In this document: one piece after another, positions 44,214 through 57,948 of the stretch
Layout of the letters: each line of letters begins with the position of its first letter
Position numbering within the stretch: the first letter of the stretch is position 1
Assembly: GCA_963704565.1 (NCBI GenBank)
Contig: OY969917.1
Span: forward strand, 2,604,001-2,668,000
DNA from: Rhodoblastus sp963704565
GTDB taxonomy: Bacteria > Pseudomonadota > Alphaproteobacteria > Rhizobiales > Beijerinckiaceae
Length of the DNA stretch: 64,000 nt
Direction: 5' to 3'
Translations under genes and position numbers: made by a program
Notes under the pieces: model-generated
Seen by the model: only the letters and a program-made list of their open reading frames with translations
What the model was told of the DNA's origin: nothing
Databases searched by the model: none

Positions 44214-44789
44214 TCATTGATTGGGCAGCGGCTCGACCTTGGGAGCGCCGCGCGAATGCTGGGGCCGGATCGGGCTGAGCGCGTCATCGGCGCTGGACCC
44301 GGAGGTCGAGCCTGTGCTGGTTGGCGCAGCCGGCGCCGCCTTGGCGTCGACGGGGGTCGCGGCGCTGTCCGGCGTATGCTGGGGCGGCGACAAGGGCGCG
44401 CCGGGAGGCGCGAGGTCGCCGGCACCCGGCGCGGGGGGCGGGGCCTCGCGGCGCGCCAGGACCGTGACGTCCAAAACCTCGCCGCTCGCGGCGTCCAGGG
44501 TGAATCTCTTGCGAGCGCCTGAATCGTCGCGGCCAATCGCCACAATGTCCTCGCCATGGCGGCGCGGCCGGCCGACCATGCGCGCCCCTTCCTGGGCGAG
44601 GATCGCCCGGACCTGCTGGATCGTCAGCGCGCGGGGCTGAGACTGAGGCGCCGGTTGTGGCCGCTCGGGTTGGCCGAAAAAGGGAAAGAACTGAGCCTGC
44701 GCCGGGAGCCCTGCCCCCGCCCACAGGCCGAACGCCAGCACGACCGCCGCCGAATGAAAACCGCTCCAAGCCGACCGCCGCGCCATCAT
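44214..44789 (-). CDS. Exported PepSY-like protein with Pro/Ala-rich tail
   Basis: Encodes 191 residues from the double ATG at 44789/44786; GGGAG lies upstream. Signal peptide to about residue 32 (FHSAAVVLAFGLWAGAGLPAQA). A short domain ALTIQQVRAILAQEGARMV then DIVAIGRDDSGARKRFTLDA and SGEVLDVTVL has the shape of a PepSY-type domain (helix then strands). The last 90 residues are low-complexity (Pro/Ala/Ser) and presumably disordered. Family known mainly from peptidase inhibitors; function here unknown. Confidence 0.6.
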   Translation of the reverse strand: MMARRSAWSGFHSAAVVLAFGLWAGAGLPAQAQFFPFFGQPERPQPAPQSQPRALTIQQVRAILAQEGARMVGRPRRHGEDIVAIGRDDSGARKRFTLDAASGEVLDVTVLARREAPPPAPGAGDLAPPGAPLSPPQHTPDSAATPVDAKAAPAAPTSTGSTSGSSADDALSPIRPQHSRGAPKVEPLPNQ

Positions 44790-45160
44790 TGTCTCCCGAA
44801 TCCCGATACGAATCCTATGCCATAAAGCCGGCGCGACGGAAACCGCCGCCGGCCGGCCGCCAAGAAAAACGCGAAAAGCGAAAAGCGACGCGCCGACTTG
44901 AAAGCGCCGTGAGGTCAAAATTGCGGCGCCTTTGCTAAAAAAAGTTCAAAAACTTTTGGCATCCTTGCCCCGCGCGCGCCAATGACGTCTTGTGTGGAGA
45001 AGGCTAATCTGGCAATGTCCCGCGCGGATAAATAGGACAGCCTTGCTGACCATTTGACGCCCCCGGTTGGGGACGCCTCGAACGGCGCTGCTCCCTTCGG
45101 CGCCGATACGCGCCGGAAGGCGCGGCGCGGCGGCCGGGCGGGTGGCTCTGTTCGAGGCGG
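44790..45160. promoter_or_regulatory. Upstream region of gltB with short perfect inverted repeat
   Basis: No gene is visible in these 371 bases. A perfect 7-bp inverted repeat AAAAGTT-CAAA-AACTTTT lies at 44940-44957, within the only AT-rich part. It could be an operator or part of the gltB promoter. I found no sigma54 (GG-N10-GC) site in a good context. Confidence 0.35.
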
Positions 45161-49924
<4,764 letters not shown>

Positions 49925-49925
49925 C

Positions 49926-51344
49926 ATGGGAAAGGTGACGGGCTTCCTCGAAATCGACCGGCAGGACCGCAATTACAAGCCGGCCGCCGATCGCATCCGC
50001 CATTATCAGGAATTCGTGATTCCGCTTTCGGAGGAAGCAACGCGCGACCAGGCCGCGCGCTGCATGAATTGCGGCATTCCCTTCTGTCACACCGGCTGCC
50101 CGGTGAACAACCAGATCCCCGACTGGAACGATCTGGTCTATCGCGGCGACTGGGAAGAGGCGGCGCGCAACCTGCACTCGACCAATAATTTCCCGGAATT
50201 CACCGGCCGCGTCTGCCCCGCGCCCTGCGAGGCGGCCTGCACCCTGAACCTCGAAGACGCGCCGGTCACCATCAAGACCATCGAATGCGCCATCGTCGAT
50301 CGCGCCTGGGAGAATGGCTGGCTGCGCCCCGAGCTTCCAGCGAAGAAAGCCGGCAAAAAAATCGCCATCGTCGGCTCCGGCCCGGCGGGCATGGCCGCGG
50401 CGCAGCAATTGGCGCGCGCCGGCCACGAGGTCCATGTCTATGAGAAGTTCGCCAAGGCCGGCGGCCTGCTGCGCTACGGCATCCCGGACTTCAAGATGGA
50501 GAAACATCTGATCGACCGCCGCGTCGCCCAGATGGAGGCCGAGGGCGTGACCTTCCATTACGGCGTTCATGTCGGCGCCGATCTGCCGGCCAAGGAGCTG
50601 GCGGACGGCCATGACGCGGTGATCCTGGCCGGCGGCGCCGAAAAGCCGCGCGACCTGCCGGTTCCCGGCCGCAACCTCTCCGGCGTTCATTTCGCCATGG
50701 AGTTCCTGCCCCAGCAGAACCGCCGCGTCTCGCGCGAGAACGCCGGGCAGGAGGAGCCGATCCTGGCCTCCGGCAAGCATGTCGTGGTGATCGGCGGCGG
50801 CGACACCGGCTCGGACTGCATCGGCACCTCGGTGCGCCAGGGCGCGCTGTCGGTCGTCCAGCTCGAAATCATGCCGCAGCCGCCGGAGCGCGAAGACAAG
50901 CTGATGGTGTGGCCCTATTGGCCGCTGAAGCTGCGCACTTCGTCATCGCATCAGGAAGGCGCGGATCGCGATTTCGCGGTCGCGACCAAGGAAATCATCG
51001 GCGAGAACGGCGCGGTCAAGGCGCTGAAATGCGTCCGCGTCGATGAAAAGATGCAGGAAATTCCCGGCTCGGAATTCAATCTTCGCGCCGATCTCATCCT
51101 GCTCGCCATGGGCTTCGTCTCGCCCGTCGCCGAGGGCATGATCGAGGAGCTGGGCGTCGCGCTCGACCGGCGCGGCAATGTCGCCGCCGACACGCTCGCC
51201 TACCAGACCAGCCTCGACAAGATTTTCGCCGCCGGCGACATGCGCCGCGGCCAATCCCTGGTAGTCTGGGCGATCCGCGAAGGCCGTCAGGCCGCGCGCT
51301 CGGTCGATCTTTTCCTGATGGGCCGGACCGACCTGCCGCGCTGA
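49926..51344 (+). CDS. gltD: Glutamate synthase (NADPH) small subunit
   Basis: Encodes 472 residues from ATG 49926. N-terminal iron-sulfur cysteines AARCMNCGIPFCHTGCPV and CPAPCEAAC, FAD-binding IAIVGSGPAGMAAAQQLA, NADPH-binding VVVIGGGDTGSDCIGTSVRQ, and the final FAD contact IFAAGDMRRGQSLVVWAIRE. Supplies electrons from NADPH to GltB. Co-transcribed with gltB. Confidence 0.97.
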   Translation: MGKVTGFLEIDRQDRNYKPAADRIRHYQEFVIPLSEEATRDQAARCMNCGIPFCHTGCPVNNQIPDWNDLVYRGDWEEAARNLHSTNNFPEFTGRVCPAPCEAACTLNLEDAPVTIKTIECAIVDRAWENGWLRPELPAKKAGKKIAIVGSGPAGMAAAQQLARAGHEVHVYEKFAKAGGLLRYGIPDFKMEKHLIDRRVAQMEAEGVTFHYGVHVGADLPAKELADGHDAVILAGGAEKPRDLPVPGRNLSGVHFAMEFLPQQNRRVSRENAGQEEPILASGKHVVVIGGGDTGSDCIGTSVRQGALSVVQLEIMPQPPEREDKLMVWPYWPLKLRTSSSHQEGADRDFAVATKEIIGENGAVKALKCVRVDEKMQEIPGSEFNLRADLILLAMGFVSPVAEGMIEELGVALDRRGNVAADTLAYQTSLDKIFAAGDMRRGQSLVVWAIREGRQAARSVDLFLMGRTDLPR

Positions 51345-51424
51345 GCGCCGCGCCAGCCGGCGCATAACCAATAGGCGCCTCGCCCGGCCCGGCCGGTGCG
51401 CGCGCCGAAAGCACGGAGGAGGCC

Positions 51425-52105
51425 ATGATCGTCTCTCACGCCCGCCGGTTCATTTTTTTCCATAATCCCAAATGCGCCGGCATGAGCTTTCGCGAGGCGC
51501 TCGATCCCTATCACGACGACCCATTCAAATTCTGGGGCATTTATTCGGTGCCCTTCTTCCGCAATGTGCTGGATCACTCACATATCCGTCTGTGGGAATT
51601 GCAGCAACTATTCCAGAAAGTCTTCGCGTGCACGATTGATTACAATTCAGTTATTTTCGTGCGTAATCCATGGGACAGGTTCGTCTCCGCCATCGACGAA
51701 CATTTCAAGAAATTCCAGCAGAAAATTCTCCTCCGCGACCTACAGCCTACAGACCAGACGCGCATCATCGAACAATTCATAGATCAAATGCTCAATATCG
51801 CTAATATAACGACCAACTGGACCTTCGTCCATTTCTCGCCGCAGCTTTGGCAGATCGCGATCGGATCGAGAATCGTGCCACGCCATATCATCCCGATGCG
51901 CCGGGGCGACGACTTTTTCGCGCGGGCAATCGAGGCTTTGGGGCTGCCGGTCACCGCCGTCCCGTGGCGCAACCAGTCGCCGACGCCCATGGCCCATATT
52001 CTGGACTCGCCGAAGGTCGATCAGTTCGTGCGAAATTTTTATGCGCTGGACCTGGAATTTTTCCGCTCACGGCCGGATCTGGCGGTCATCGGCTCGCGCA
52101 ACTGA
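51425..52105 (+). CDS. Sulfotransferase family 2-like protein
   Basis: Encodes 226 residues; GGAGGA precedes ATG 51425. The PAPS 5'-phosphosulfate loop is FFHNPKCAGMSFREAL and the 3'-phosphate site is VIFVRNPWDRFVSAI, as in carbohydrate sulfotransferases of the HNK-1/Sulfotransfer_2 group. Two 60-base stretches I counted (51601-51660 and 51781-51840) have only 24 and 26 G+C, far below the surrounding genes, and codon use is correspondingly different; this suggests horizontal transfer. Probably modifies a surface glycan. No partner gene adjoins. Confidence 0.8.
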   Translation: MIVSHARRFIFFHNPKCAGMSFREALDPYHDDPFKFWGIYSVPFFRNVLDHSHIRLWELQQLFQKVFACTIDYNSVIFVRNPWDRFVSAIDEHFKKFQQKILLRDLQPTDQTRIIEQFIDQMLNIANITTNWTFVHFSPQLWQIAIGSRIVPRHIIPMRRGDDFFARAIEALGLPVTAVPWRNQSPTPMAHILDSPKVDQFVRNFYALDLEFFRSRPDLAVIGSRN

Positions 52106-52154
52106 TAGGAGTTCTCATCAACGCGAACCGTCATCAACGGGGCGATCGCGCTTC

Positions 52155-52673
52155 TCACGCTCTGTTCCGCATCCAGTCGGCGAGCTTGGCGATATTGCCT
52201 TCCAGCTCGCGCCGCGCCGGCGTGTCGCCCAGGGTCTCGTCGAGGGCCTTGGTCATGCAGGCCATCCAGGCGTCGCGCGCACCATTGTCGATGGGGAAGG
52301 GCATATGGCGCTGGCGCAGGCGGGGATGGCCCTTTACCGGCGAATAAAGGGCCGGGCCGCCGGTCCATTCGGTGAGATAATTCTTGAACACCTTGCGGAT
52401 TTCGGTGAGTTCGGGACCGTGCATCTCCCGCACGTCCGCCGCGTGCGGCAGAGCGTCCATATTGTCGTAAAAGGCCGCGACCAGCCGATCTAACGCGTTC
52501 TCGCCGCCGATCCGGTCGTAAATGGAAATTTCCGCCGCCGTCTCGCTCAAACGCCCCTCCTCCTGCAAGCCCGAAAAATCGTCCTTCGGCTCGTCGTCAG
52601 ATATTGGGATTTTCGCGCGGCGCAAGGCGCCCGCGACCAATTGTCCCGCGCCGGGCGTTTCCGCCAGGCCCAT
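52155..52673 (-). CDS. Group II truncated haemoglobin with N-terminal extension
   Basis: Encodes 172 residues from ATG 52673. The globin starts at ISIYDRIGGENALDRLV, about residue 50, and shows the 2-on-2 pattern: VAAFYDNMDALPHAADV, FKNYLTEWTGGPALYS, proximal His in GHPRLRQRHMPFPI, and Trp of helix G in ARDAWMACM. Group II proteins bind oxygen, NO or peroxide. The first 45-50 residues (charged, with ISDDEPKDDFSG) are not part of the usual fold; a shorter start cannot be excluded. Divergent from sufE. Confidence 0.85.
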   Translation of the reverse strand: MGLAETPGAGQLVAGALRRAKIPISDDEPKDDFSGLQEEGRLSETAAEISIYDRIGGENALDRLVAAFYDNMDALPHAADVREMHGPELTEIRKVFKNYLTEWTGGPALYSPVKGHPRLRQRHMPFPIDNGARDAWMACMTKALDETLGDTPARRELEGNIAKLADWMRNRA

Positions 52674-52739
52674 TGTCCCGGAGGCGACGCGGCGCCATGT
52701 TAGCACCCGAACATTGCGGCGGATGAACAAGAGCAGCGC

Positions 52740-53165
52740 ATGACCCTCGACGAAATCATCGACAATTTCGAATTCCTGGACGACTGGGACGACCGCTATC
52801 GTTATCTGATCGATTTGGGCCGCACTTTGGCGCCGATGCCGGACGAGGCGCATAACGAGGCGAACAAGGTGCGCGGCTGCATGAGCCAGGTCTGGCTCGA
52901 AACCAAGGTCGAGCCGGGCCCCAAGGGCGAGCCTGTGCTGCATTTCCTCGGCGACAGCGACGCTTTGATCGTGCGCGGCCTCGTCGCCCTGACGCTGGTC
53001 CTGTTCTCCGGCCACACCGCCAGGGAAATCCTCGACGCCGACGCGCTCGACCTGTTCAAGCGCCTCGGCTTCGAGCAGCATCTGACGCCCCAGCGCTCGA
53101 ACGGCCTGCGCTCGATGGTCGATCGCATCAGGAAGGACGCGGCCCAGGCCCTGGCGACGGCTTGA
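52740..53165 (+). CDS. sufE: Cysteine desulfuration protein SufE
   Basis: Encodes 141 residues. Sulfur-accepting Cys in NKVRGCMSQVWLE, with LDDWDDRYRYLIDLG near the start and LVLFSGHTAREILDADAL and GLRSMVDRIRKDA at the end, all standard for SufE. It takes persulfide sulfur from SufS for iron-sulfur cluster assembly. No suf operon adjoins in the window, as usual for the solitary alphaproteobacterial sufE. Confidence 0.93.
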   Translation: MTLDEIIDNFEFLDDWDDRYRYLIDLGRTLAPMPDEAHNEANKVRGCMSQVWLETKVEPGPKGEPVLHFLGDSDALIVRGLVALTLVLFSGHTAREILDADALDLFKRLGFEQHLTPQRSNGLRSMVDRIRKDAAQALATA

Positions 53166-53213
53166 GCGACAAGTTGTGAATTCCAGGCGGCCCATCGCTG
53201 GGGGAGTGATCGC

Positions 53214-54647
53214 ATGTCCACGGAGCGGATCGCGGCGGAAACGCCGGAAAGCCTAGCGGCAATTCTGAAACGTCAGCGCCACGCCTTCGCAGCCGAAGGC
53301 GCGCCCTCGCTCGAGCAGCGTCGCGCCGACCTCGCCCGCCTGCGCGACGCAGTTAAACGGCAGGCTCACGCCATTGCCGACGCCATCGCCGCGGATTTCG
53401 GCGGCCGGGCGCGCCATGAAACCCTGCTGGCGGAAATTTGGCCGGTTCATGCGGCGGCGCGCCACGCCCTGCGCCATCTGCCGCGCTGGATGAGGCCGAA
53501 ACGCGTTCCCGTCGGCCTCGAATTCATGCCGAGCCGCGCGCAAATCCTCGTCCAGCCGCTGGGCGTCGTCGGAATTATCGCGCCCTGGAATTACCCCGTC
53601 AATCTGGCGCTCGCGCCCCTGGTCGCGGCAATCGCGGCCGGCAATCGCGTCATGCTGAAACCTTCGGAGCTGACGCCGCGCACCTCGGAGCTCCTGGCGG
53701 AAATGCTTGGCGAGCTTTTCCCTCAGGACAAGGTCGCGGTCGTGCGGGGCGGGGCGGACATCGGCTCGGCATTCGCCAGCCTGCCCTTCGACCATTTGTT
53801 CTTCACCGGCTCGACCGCCGTGGGGCGCAAGGTGATGCTGGCGGCGGCGCCGAATCTGACGCCCGTGACCCTGGAGCTCGGCGGAAAATCCCCCTGCGTC
53901 ATCGGTCCGGACGCCAAACTGGCCGAGGCCGCTCTGAGGATCGCCGCCGGCAAACTTTTCAACGCCGGCCAGAGCTGCATCGCCCCCGATTACGTTTTCG
54001 TTCCCCGCGACAAGCTGGAGGATTTCGTGACCGCCTATGCGGCGGCGGCCAAAAAACTCTATCCGACCCTGCGCCGCAATTCCGACTATACCGCCATACT
54101 CAACGACCGCCATTACGCGCGGCTGACCGCCGCGCTCGCCGAGGCCCGCGAGGCCGGGGCGCGAATCGTGTCGATCGACCCGGCCTCGGAAGGCGACATG
54201 GCGGCGGAGCACAAGGTTGCGCCGACGCTGGTGATCGAGCCGCGCGACGACCTGACGCTGATGCAGGAAGAGATCTTCGGCCCGATTCTGCCGGTCAAGG
54301 CCTATGACCGGCTCGACGACGCCATTGACTTCATCGCCTCGCGGCCGCGGCCGCTGGCGCTGTATTATTTTGGAATCTGGGCCGAACACCGCGAAAGGGT
54401 GCTCGCCGGCACACATTCCGGCGGCGTCACCGTCAACGACGCCTTGACCCATTTCGTCATCGAGGATCTGCCTTTCGGCGGGATCGGGCCTTCGGGTCTC
54501 GGCGCCTATCATGGCGAGACCGGCTTTCAGACCTTCTCCCACCGGCGGGCGGTCTATCATCAGGGGCCGCTCGACCCGAAAATATTCCTGCGCCCGCCAT
54601 ATCCGCGCATTTTCCCGGCGATCTTCCGCTTCCTGATGCGGAACTGA
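53214..54647 (+). CDS. calB: Coniferyl aldehyde dehydrogenase
   Basis: Encodes 477 residues. Aldehyde dehydrogenase fold with IIAPWNYPVNLALAPLV, cofactor loop FTGSTAVGRKVM, general base Glu in TLELGGKSP, and nucleophile Cys in NAGQSCIAPDYV. The tail PYPRIFPAIFRFLMRN and HRRAVYHQG are typical of the coniferyl-aldehyde/fatty-aldehyde branch. Oxidises aromatic or long-chain aldehydes with NAD(P). Substrate class is inferred from the family only; no lignin-catabolic genes are nearby. Confidence 0.85.
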   Translation: MSTERIAAETPESLAAILKRQRHAFAAEGAPSLEQRRADLARLRDAVKRQAHAIADAIAADFGGRARHETLLAEIWPVHAAARHALRHLPRWMRPKRVPVGLEFMPSRAQILVQPLGVVGIIAPWNYPVNLALAPLVAAIAAGNRVMLKPSELTPRTSELLAEMLGELFPQDKVAVVRGGADIGSAFASLPFDHLFFTGSTAVGRKVMLAAAPNLTPVTLELGGKSPCVIGPDAKLAEAALRIAAGKLFNAGQSCIAPDYVFVPRDKLEDFVTAYAAAAKKLYPTLRRNSDYTAILNDRHYARLTAALAEAREAGARIVSIDPASEGDMAAEHKVAPTLVIEPRDDLTLMQEEIFGPILPVKAYDRLDDAIDFIASRPRPLALYYFGIWAEHRERVLAGTHSGGVTVNDALTHFVIEDLPFGGIGPSGLGAYHGETGFQTFSHRRAVYHQGPLDPKIFLRPPYPRIFPAIFRFLMRN

Positions 54648-54780
54648 CGCGTCGGCGCAAGGCATGTCGGGCGGCGGCGCAATCCGGTTGATCTGCAATC
54701 CGATGGCGCCGCCGCGACCGATGCTGTTATAAGCGCCTCACGACGGCGATTGAATCGCCCCCAGGACTTAAGTTTTCGCC

Positions 54781-57700
54781 ATGTGGATCGTCCGAATAGC
54801 GCTGCAGCGCCCCTATACCTTTCTGGTCATGGCGCTGACCATCGTGCTGGCAACTCCCTACATGCTGCTGACCATGCCGACCGACATCCTGCCGGACATC
54901 AACATCCCGGTCATCAGCATCATCTGGAACTATTCCGGCTTCGTCGCCCGCGACATGGGCGACCGCATCACCGGGCCGGCCGAACGCATCCTGACCACCA
55001 CGGTCAACGACATCGAGCATATCGAGTCGCAGTCCTACAACTCGATCGGCATCATCAAGATCTTCTTCCAGCCCGGCGCCAATATCGGCACGGCCATCGC
55101 CCAGACCTTGGCGAGCGAGCAGGTCATGCTGCGAATGCTGCCGCAGGGAACGACCTCGCCGCTGATCATCACTTATTCGGCCTCGGCCATCCCGGTGACT
55201 CAGCTCGCGTTGTCCAGCCCCAGCCTGCCGGAACAGACGGTGTTCGACGCCGCCTTCAATTCGCTGCGTCCGCAGCTCGTCACCATTCCCGGCGTCGCCA
55301 TTCCCTTCCCCTTCGGCGGCAAGCAGCGCGTCATTTCGGTCGATATCGACAGTTCAGCGTTGCTCGCCAAGGGGCTGACGGCGCTCGACGTGGTCAATGC
55401 GATCAATGCGCAGAACCTGATCCTGCCCTCCGGCACCGCGAAAATGGGGCCGACCGAATTCGCGGTGACCCTCAATGGCGCGCCACAGACCATCGAGGGC
55501 CTCAACAATCTCCCGGTGCGCACGGTCAATGGCGCGGTCACCTATCTGCGCGAAGTCGCCCATGTGCGCGACGGCTTCACGCCGCAGACCAATATCGTCC
55601 GGCTCGACGGCGTGCGCGGCGTGCTGATGTCGATCATCAAGAACGGCTCGGCCTCGACCCTGCGCATCGTCCAGACCCTGAAGGACACCTTGCCCCGGGC
55701 GGAAAAGCTGCTGCCGCCGGACATGACGGTGCGCGCCTTGTTCGACCAGTCGATCTATGTCCGCGCCGCCATTTCCAGCGTGTTGCGCGAGGCCCTGATC
55801 GCCGCCGGCCTCACCGCCGCGCTGATCCTGCTGTTCCTCGGCAACTGGCGCGCCACCTTGATCATCGCAATTTCGATTCCGCTGTCGATATTGTCGTCGC
55901 TGCTGGTTCTCGACGCCCTCGGCCAGACCATCAATATCATGACCCTCGGCGGTCTGGCTCTGGCGGTGGGCATATTGGTGGACGACGCCACGGTGACGAT
56001 CGAGAATATCGAACGTCATTTGCATCTGGGAACCGGCCTCTACAATTCGATCTATGAAGGCGCGGGCGAGATCGCGCTTCCCGCTCTGGTCTCGACGCTG
56101 AGCATCTGCATCGTCTTCACGCCGATGTTCTTCCTCGCCGGCGTGTCGCGCTTCCTGTTCGTGCCGCTGGCGGAGGCGGTGGTCTTCGCCATGCTCGCCT
56201 CCTACATCCTGTCGCGCACGCTCGTGCCGACGATGGCGCTGCTGCTGCTGCGCGCGCCCGTGGCGCAAGAGGGACGCACGAATCTCTTCGAGCGTCTCCA
56301 TCGCGACTTCGACGCCGCTTTCGAGCGGATGCGCGGCGCCTATGTCGTGCTGCTGAGCATGCTGCTGCCCCGGCGGCGCGTCGTTGGCGGGGCGTTCCTG
56401 CTGTTCTGCGTCGCTTCGCTGGGCCTGTTCTTCGTGCTGGGCGAGGATTTCTTCCCGGCCATCAACGGCAACGCCATCCGCCTGCACATGCGCGCGCCGA
56501 CCGGCCTGCGCATCGAGGAGACGGCGCGGCTCGCCGATGAAGTGGACCAATTCATCCGCACTCAGATTCCGCCCAAGGAACTGGAGACCATCGTCGATAA
56601 TATCGGCCTGCCCTATTCGGGCATCAATCTCTCCTACAGCAACGCCGGAACCATCGGGACGCTGGACGCGGAAATCATGATCGCGCTGGCCGAGGGTCAT
56701 CGCCCGTCGCAGGCTTACGTCGATCTGCTGCGGAAAAAGCTGCCGGAACAATTCCCCGGCGTCGAATTCTTTTTCCAGCCGGCCGACATCGTCACCCAGA
56801 TCCTCAATTTCGGCCAGCCGGCGGCGGTCAATGTGGAGATCGTCGGCAATGACGTGCGCGAAAGCTTCGCCCGCGCGACGAAAATCGCCGCCGAGATCAA
56901 GAAAATTCCCGGAACGGTGGACGTCCATGTCCTGCAAAGGCTCGACCAGCCGGATTTGCGCATCGTCATGGATCGCACCCGCATGCAGCAGGTGGGGATC
57001 AACGCCGACGCCGTCGGGGAAGACATGCTGATCTCGCTGTCAGGCAGCAGCCAGACCTCGCCGACCTTCTGGCTCAACCCGCACAATCGCATTTCCTACA
57101 ATATCACCGCCCAGACGCCGCAATATCGCGTCGCCTCGGTCGATGACCTGCTGTCCACGCCAGTCAGCCCCGGAACCGGCGCGCCGCAATTGCTCGGCAA
57201 TCTCGCCGTCGTCGCGCCCGGAGGCATCGAGGCTCTGGTGTCGCACTACAATCTGCGCCCCGCCGTCGATATTTACGTCAGCGTCGAGGGACGCGCGCTC
57301 GGCGGCGTCGCCGACGATATCCAGAAGATCGTGGACGCGGCGCGGCCGAGCTTGCCGCGCGGCGCGGAAATCGCCCTGCGCGGGCAGGCGGCGACGATGA
57401 AAAGCTCCTATTTCGGCTTGGGCGCGGGCGTGGCGGTCGCCATCATCCTGGTCTATCTGTTGATCGTGATCAATTTCCAATCCCTGCTCGATCCGCTGAT
57501 CATCGTCAGCGCGCTGCCCGCCGCGCTCGCCGGCATCGCGTGGATGCTGTTCATCACCGGGACGCATCTGTCGGTCCCAGCGCTGACTGGCGCGATCATG
57601 ACCACCGGCGTCGCCACCGCCAATTCGATCCTCCTGGTTTCCTTCGCCCGCGAGCGGCTGCGCCAGGGCTCAGGCCCGCTTTCCGCCGCGCTGGAGGCCG

Positions 57701-57948
57701 GCGCGACCCGCATCAGGCCGGTGCTGATGACCGCCTTCGCCATGATCGTCGGCATGATCCCCATGGCTTTGGGTCTGGGCGAGGGCGCCGAGCAGAACGC
57801 GCCGCTCGGCCGCGCGGTCATCGGCGGCCTGCTTTTCGCCACTTTTTCCACTCTTCTCTTCGTTCCGCTGGTTTTTGCAGGCGCGCACAGCCGCCGCGCC
57901 CGCCAGACCGGCCCGACCGAGGAACAACAGGCGACGTCCGCGCCGTGA
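54781..57948 (+). CDS. RND efflux transporter, inner-membrane permease
   Basis: Encodes 1,055 residues, the normal length for AcrB/MdtB-type proteins. Twelve membrane segments in two repeats with two large periplasmic loops: the first segment PYTFLVMALTIVLATPYMLL, the proton-relay segment GGLALAVGILVDDATVTIEN with the paired Asp residues, and the final segments ending LLFATFSTLLFVPLVFAG. Exports drugs, solvents or lipids using the proton gradient. The adaptor gene overlaps its stop (GTGA), so permease precedes adaptor, the reverse of the usual order. No outer-membrane factor is encoded here. Confidence 0.93.
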   Translation: MWIVRIALQRPYTFLVMALTIVLATPYMLLTMPTDILPDINIPVISIIWNYSGFVARDMGDRITGPAERILTTTVNDIEHIESQSYNSIGIIKIFFQPGANIGTAIAQTLASEQVMLRMLPQGTTSPLIITYSASAIPVTQLALSSPSLPEQTVFDAAFNSLRPQLVTIPGVAIPFPFGGKQRVISVDIDSSALLAKGLTALDVVNAINAQNLILPSGTAKMGPTEFAVTLNGAPQTIEGLNNLPVRTVNGAVTYLREVAHVRDGFTPQTNIVRLDGVRGVLMSIIKNGSASTLRIVQTLKDTLPRAEKLLPPDMTVRALFDQSIYVRAAISSVLREALIAAGLTAALILLFLGNWRATLIIAISIPLSILSSLLVLDALGQTINIMTLGGLALAVGILVDDATVTIENIERHLHLGTGLYNSIYEGAGEIALPALVSTLSICIVFTPMFFLAGVSRFLFVPLAEAVVFAMLASYILSRTLVPTMALLLLRAPVAQEGRTNLFERLHRDFDAAFERMRGAYVVLLSMLLPRRRVVGGAFLLFCVASLGLFFVLGEDFFPAINGNAIRLHMRAPTGLRIEETARLADEVDQFIRTQIPPKELETIVDNIGLPYSGINLSYSNAGTIGTLDAEIMIALAEGHRPSQAYVDLLRKKLPEQFPGVEFFFQPADIVTQILNFGQPAAVNVEIVGNDVRESFARATKIAAEIKKIPGTVDVHVLQRLDQPDLRIVMDRTRMQQVGINADAVGEDMLISLSGSSQTSPTFWLNPHNRISYNITAQTPQYRVASVDDLLSTPVSPGTGAPQLLGNLAVVAPGGIEALVSHYNLRPAVDIYVSVEGRALGGVADDIQKIVDAARPSLPRGAEIALRGQAATMKSSYFGLGAGVAVAIILVYLLIVINFQSLLDPLIIVSALPAALAGIAWMLFITGTHLSVPALTGAIMTTGVATANSILLVSFARERLRQGSGPLSAALEAGATRIRPVLMTAFAMIVGMIPMALGLGEGAEQNAPLGRAVIGGLLFATFSTLLFVPLVFAGAHSRRARQTGPTEEQQATSAP

